16,106 nt of DNA, taken from assembly GCA_963516475.1 (NCBI GenBank), contig CAUQBR010000021.1, forward strand, positions 1-16,106, given 5' to 3'. Shown here in pieces: positions 13,957 through 16,106 of the stretch (positions within the stretch are counted from its first letter, which is position 1; each line of letters starts with the position of its first letter). The notes under the pieces were generated by a model. That model was not told the DNA's origin and ran no database searches. It saw only the letters and a list, made by a program, of their open reading frames with translations. This DNA comes from JABCPE02 sp963516475. GTDB taxonomy: Bacteria; Bacteroidota; Bacteroidia; Flavobacteriales; Weeksellaceae. A program made the position numbers and the translations under genes.

Positions 13957-14676
13957 ATGAATATACATTTTGTTCAACATGAGACTTTTGAAACGGCGGG
14001 AGCTTATTTAGACTGGGCGAAAAAGAGAAAATACAATATTTTTTTTTCAAAAGTTTTTGAAGGTGATAAACTTCCTGATACCGCCGAAAACATCGATATG
14101 CTCATCGTACTAGGCGGCCCACAATCTCCTGCTACCAGCATGGAAGAATATCCTTATTTTGATGCAAAAGCAGAAATGAGCCTTATCAAAAAATGCATCG
14201 ATTCAGGGAAAGCCGTTGTAGGGGTATGTCTTGGTTCTCAGCTGATGGGAGAAAGTTTAGGATTTAAATTCGGGCATAGTCCAGAAAAGGAAATAGGAAA
14301 TTTTGCCATCGAGCTTACGGAACAAGGGCTTCAAGATGAAAAAATCAATCATTTTGGGAAAACTTTGGTCGTGGGACATTGGCATAATGACATGCCTGGG
14401 CTTGAAAATGATAATCAAATCCTTGCATTCAGCAAAGGCTGTCCGAGACAAATCGTAAAATATTCTAATATTGTCTATGGTTTCCAGTGCCATATGGAAC
14501 TGACGAAAGAAGTTGTCAAAAAACTGATTGAGAGCGAAAAAGACTTATTAAACCTCAGCCAAATTCATCCTTTTGTACAGTCGCCAGAAGAAATCCTTGA
14601 TTTTGATTATTCTGAAATGAATGAAAAACTGCATATTTTCTTAGATAAATTGACCCAAGATTATTTAAACAAATAA
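13957..14676 (+). CDS. Class I glutamine amidotransferase domain protein (GMP-synthase-like)
   Basis: This 239-residue stand-alone GATase1 protein has an oxyanion-strand motif LIVLGGPQSP at 49-58. The nucleophile elbow GVCLGSQL at 89-96 places the catalytic Cys at residue 91. QCHMEL at 177-182 places the catalytic His at 179 and Glu at 181, where GuaA has HPE. The full triad is present, so hydrolysis of glutamine or of a gamma-glutamyl-type amide is likely. There is no synthetase domain and no adjacent partner gene, so it is not guaA; related stand-alone proteins are often labelled 'type 1 glutamine amidotransferase' with unknown substrate. It probably shares a transcript with rfbD (4-base gap), and comM begins 33 bases further on. 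Confidence 0.85.
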   Translation: MNIHFVQHETFETAGAYLDWAKKRKYNIFFSKVFEGDKLPDTAENIDMLIVLGGPQSPATSMEEYPYFDAKAEMSLIKKCIDSGKAVVGVCLGSQLMGESLGFKFGHSPEKEIGNFAIELTEQGLQDEKINHFGKTLVVGHWHNDMPGLENDNQILAFSKGCPRQIVKYSNIVYGFQCHMELTKEVVKKLIESEKDLLNLSQIHPFVQSPEEILDFDYSEMNEKLHIFLDKLTQDYLNK

Positions 14677-14709
14677 AAATCATTAATCTTTCCAAAATTT
14701 AGTTTCGCC

Positions 14710-16106
14710 ATGCTAGTCAAAGTTTTTGGTAGTGCCATACATGGAGTTTCTGCCCAGACCATCACGATAGAAGTAAATGTAGACCAAGGAGTGGGCTATC
14801 ATCTCGTGGGGCTTCCTGACAATGCCATCAAGGAAAGCAGCCACCGTATTTCGGCAGCCTTGAAAAATGTAGGACACAAGCTCCCTGGCAAGAAAATCAC
14901 CATCAACATGGCGCCTGCTGACCTCCGCAAAGAAGGTTCTGCGTATGACCTGAGCATCGCGATAGGGATTTTGGCAGCTTCGGATAAAATTCTTGCCGAA
15001 AATTTAGACCAATACATCATCATGGGGGAACTCTCCCTCGATGGCGGATTACAACCGATAAAGGGCGTTTTGCCGATTGCAATAAAGGCGCGAGAGGAAG
15101 GCTTTAAAGGAATTATTTTACCTAAACAAAATACCCAAGAGGCCGCAATAGTGAATAATCTGGATGTTTACGGTGTGGAAAACATCAAAGAGGTGATTGA
15201 CTTTTTCAATGGAGAAAGAGATTTGGAAAAAACCGAAATAGACACTCGCAAAGAATTTCAGAATAAAATCAATGAATTTCCTTATGATTTTTCGGAAGTA
15301 AAAGGACAAGAAACCGCCAAAAGAGCTATGGAAGTGGCAGCAGCCGGCGGACACAATATCATTCTGGTAGGCCCTCCTGGCAGCGGAAAAACCATGCTCG
15401 CCAAGAGAGTTCCCAGCATCCTACCTCCACTCACGATGAAAGAGGCTCTGGAAACCACTAAAATCCACTCCGTAGCAGGAAAAATGGGCAGCAACACCTC
15501 ACTGATGACCGTTCGCCCGTTCCGCTCACCTCATCACACCATTTCAGATGTCGCTCTAGTGGGCGGCGGTGCCTATCCTCAACCTGGTGAAATTTCCCTT
15601 GCGCACAATGGAGTCCTTTTCCTTGATGAACTTCCTGAGTTTAAAAGAGCTGTTTTGGAAGTAATGAGACAGCCTCTGGAAGACCGCGAGGTAACGATTT
15701 CCAGAGCGAGATTTTCGGTGAATTATCCATCGAGTTTTATGCTGGTGGCAAGTATGAACCCGAGTCCTTCGGGCTATTTCCCTGATGACCCGAACAATAC
15801 CTCTTCCCAGACCGAAATGCAGAGATATATGAACAAGCTGTCTGGGCCGCTTTTGGACAGAATAGATATTCATATAGAAGTCCAGAAAGTAGAGTTTAAA
15901 CAACTTGCAGAAAAAAGAAAAGGCGAAAGTAGTATAGAAATACGAAACCGCGTGCTGAAAGCCAGAGAAATACAAGCCCAAAGATATAAAGAACTGGATA
16001 TCAACTACAATGCCCAAATGGGACCGAAAGAAATAGAAAAATACTGCGATCTGGACAGCACCTGCCAGCAGTTGATAAAAAACGCCATGGAAAAACTAAA
16101 TCTCTC
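14710..16106 (+). CDS. comM: YifB/ComM-family Mg chelatase-like AAA+ ATPase, 3'-truncated by the window
   Basis: An uninterrupted frame runs from ATG 14710 to the window edge, giving 465 complete codons of a protein normally about 510 residues long. It opens with MLVKVFGSAIHGVSAQTITI, the N-terminal Lon-S5-like domain to about residue 165. The AAA+ domain follows with Walker A GPPGSGKT at 221-228 and Walker B VLFLDELPEF at 302-311. Later segments are SMNPSPSGYF and SGPLLDRIDIHIEV; the cysteines seen in some family members (NPCPCG) are replaced by NPSPSG, as in the Haemophilus/E. coli form. ComM is a hexameric helicase that promotes branch migration during natural transformation. Only the last roughly 45 codons are missing. 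No clear promoter is seen in the 33-base gap upstream. An antisense open frame over its 3' half is taken as a shadow. Confidence 0.95.
   Translation, partial: MLVKVFGSAIHGVSAQTITIEVNVDQGVGYHLVGLPDNAIKESSHRISAALKNVGHKLPGKKITINMAPADLRKEGSAYDLSIAIGILAASDKILAENLDQYIIMGELSLDGGLQPIKGVLPIAIKAREEGFKGIILPKQNTQEAAIVNNLDVYGVENIKEVIDFFNGERDLEKTEIDTRKEFQNKINEFPYDFSEVKGQETAKRAMEVAAAGGHNIILVGPPGSGKTMLAKRVPSILPPLTMKEALETTKIHSVAGKMGSNTSLMTVRPFRSPHHTISDVALVGGGAYPQPGEISLAHNGVLFLDELPEFKRAVLEVMRQPLEDREVTISRARFSVNYPSSFMLVASMNPSPSGYFPDDPNNTSSQTEMQRYMNKLSGPLLDRIDIHIEVQKVEFKQLAEKRKGESSIEIRNRVLKAREIQAQRYKELDINYNAQMGPKEIEKYCDLDSTCQQLIKNAMEKLNL

Noticed and set aside
15742..15780. Loss of the NPCPCG cysteines in ComM as a defect
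   Set aside because: Functional ComM proteins of Haemophilus and E. coli type also have NPSP-G here, so it is a known variant.
15556..16017. Long minus-strand open frame (153 codons) inside comM
   Set aside because: The plus-strand comM frame is continuous with Walker motifs and family signatures; the antisense product matches nothing I know and has no plausible start context.

Overview
The window looks like chromosomal core DNA of a Flavobacteriia member, probably of the Weeksellaceae / Chryseobacterium-Riemerella-Bergeyella group. The reasons are the low G+C; start regions without clear Shine-Dalgarno sequences; several TAnnTTTG (-7) promoter boxes typical of Bacteroidota; and families largely confined to Bacteroidota (DUF2480, DUF6089, DUF6702). 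The genus is an inference, not something proven here. I see no tRNA, rRNA, insertion sequence, phage gene or CRISPR array.

Region by region: (1) 18-2911 (+) holds an AmgK-like sugar kinase/phosphotransferase, a stand-alone RapZ C-terminal domain, a MurU-like nucleotidyltransferase and a LOG-family phosphoribohydrolase. The first three resemble an amino-sugar / peptidoglycan-salvage module. (2) 2914-3490 (+) is a DUF6702 secreted protein gene behind a sequence that fits the sigma-54 -24/-12 consensus, closed by an intrinsic terminator. (3) A DUF2480 gene on the minus strand (3498-4007) diverges from lpxB; the two promoters overlap. lpxB overlaps comEC by four bases. (4) 6942-7306 is non-coding. 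It contains four consecutive small hairpins, the last of which forms a terminator on the minus strand, so a minus-strand small RNA is possible. It also contains an 11-bp direct repeat upstream of the next promoter. (5) 7307-12538 (+) is an envelope-assembly operon: DUF6089 outer-membrane barrel protein, UppS, BamA, and two Skp/OmpH chaperones, ending in a palindromic terminator. (6) 12615-16106 (+) holds a hot-dog thioesterase, an RfbD-like dTDP-4-dehydrorhamnose reductase, a class I glutamine amidotransferase, and the first 465 codons of comM, which runs off the window.

The main theme is the cell envelope: LPS lipid A (LpxB), undecaprenyl carrier lipid (UppS), outer-membrane protein insertion (BamA plus Skp), sugar-nucleotide metabolism, and probable peptidoglycan-sugar salvage. 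Two competence genes (comEC, comM) sit among these. Most of the window is ordinary housekeeping sequence. The items most worth a second look are the sigma-54 promoter, the hairpin-rich intergenic region, and the RapZ-C domain placed between a kinase and a nucleotidyltransferase.
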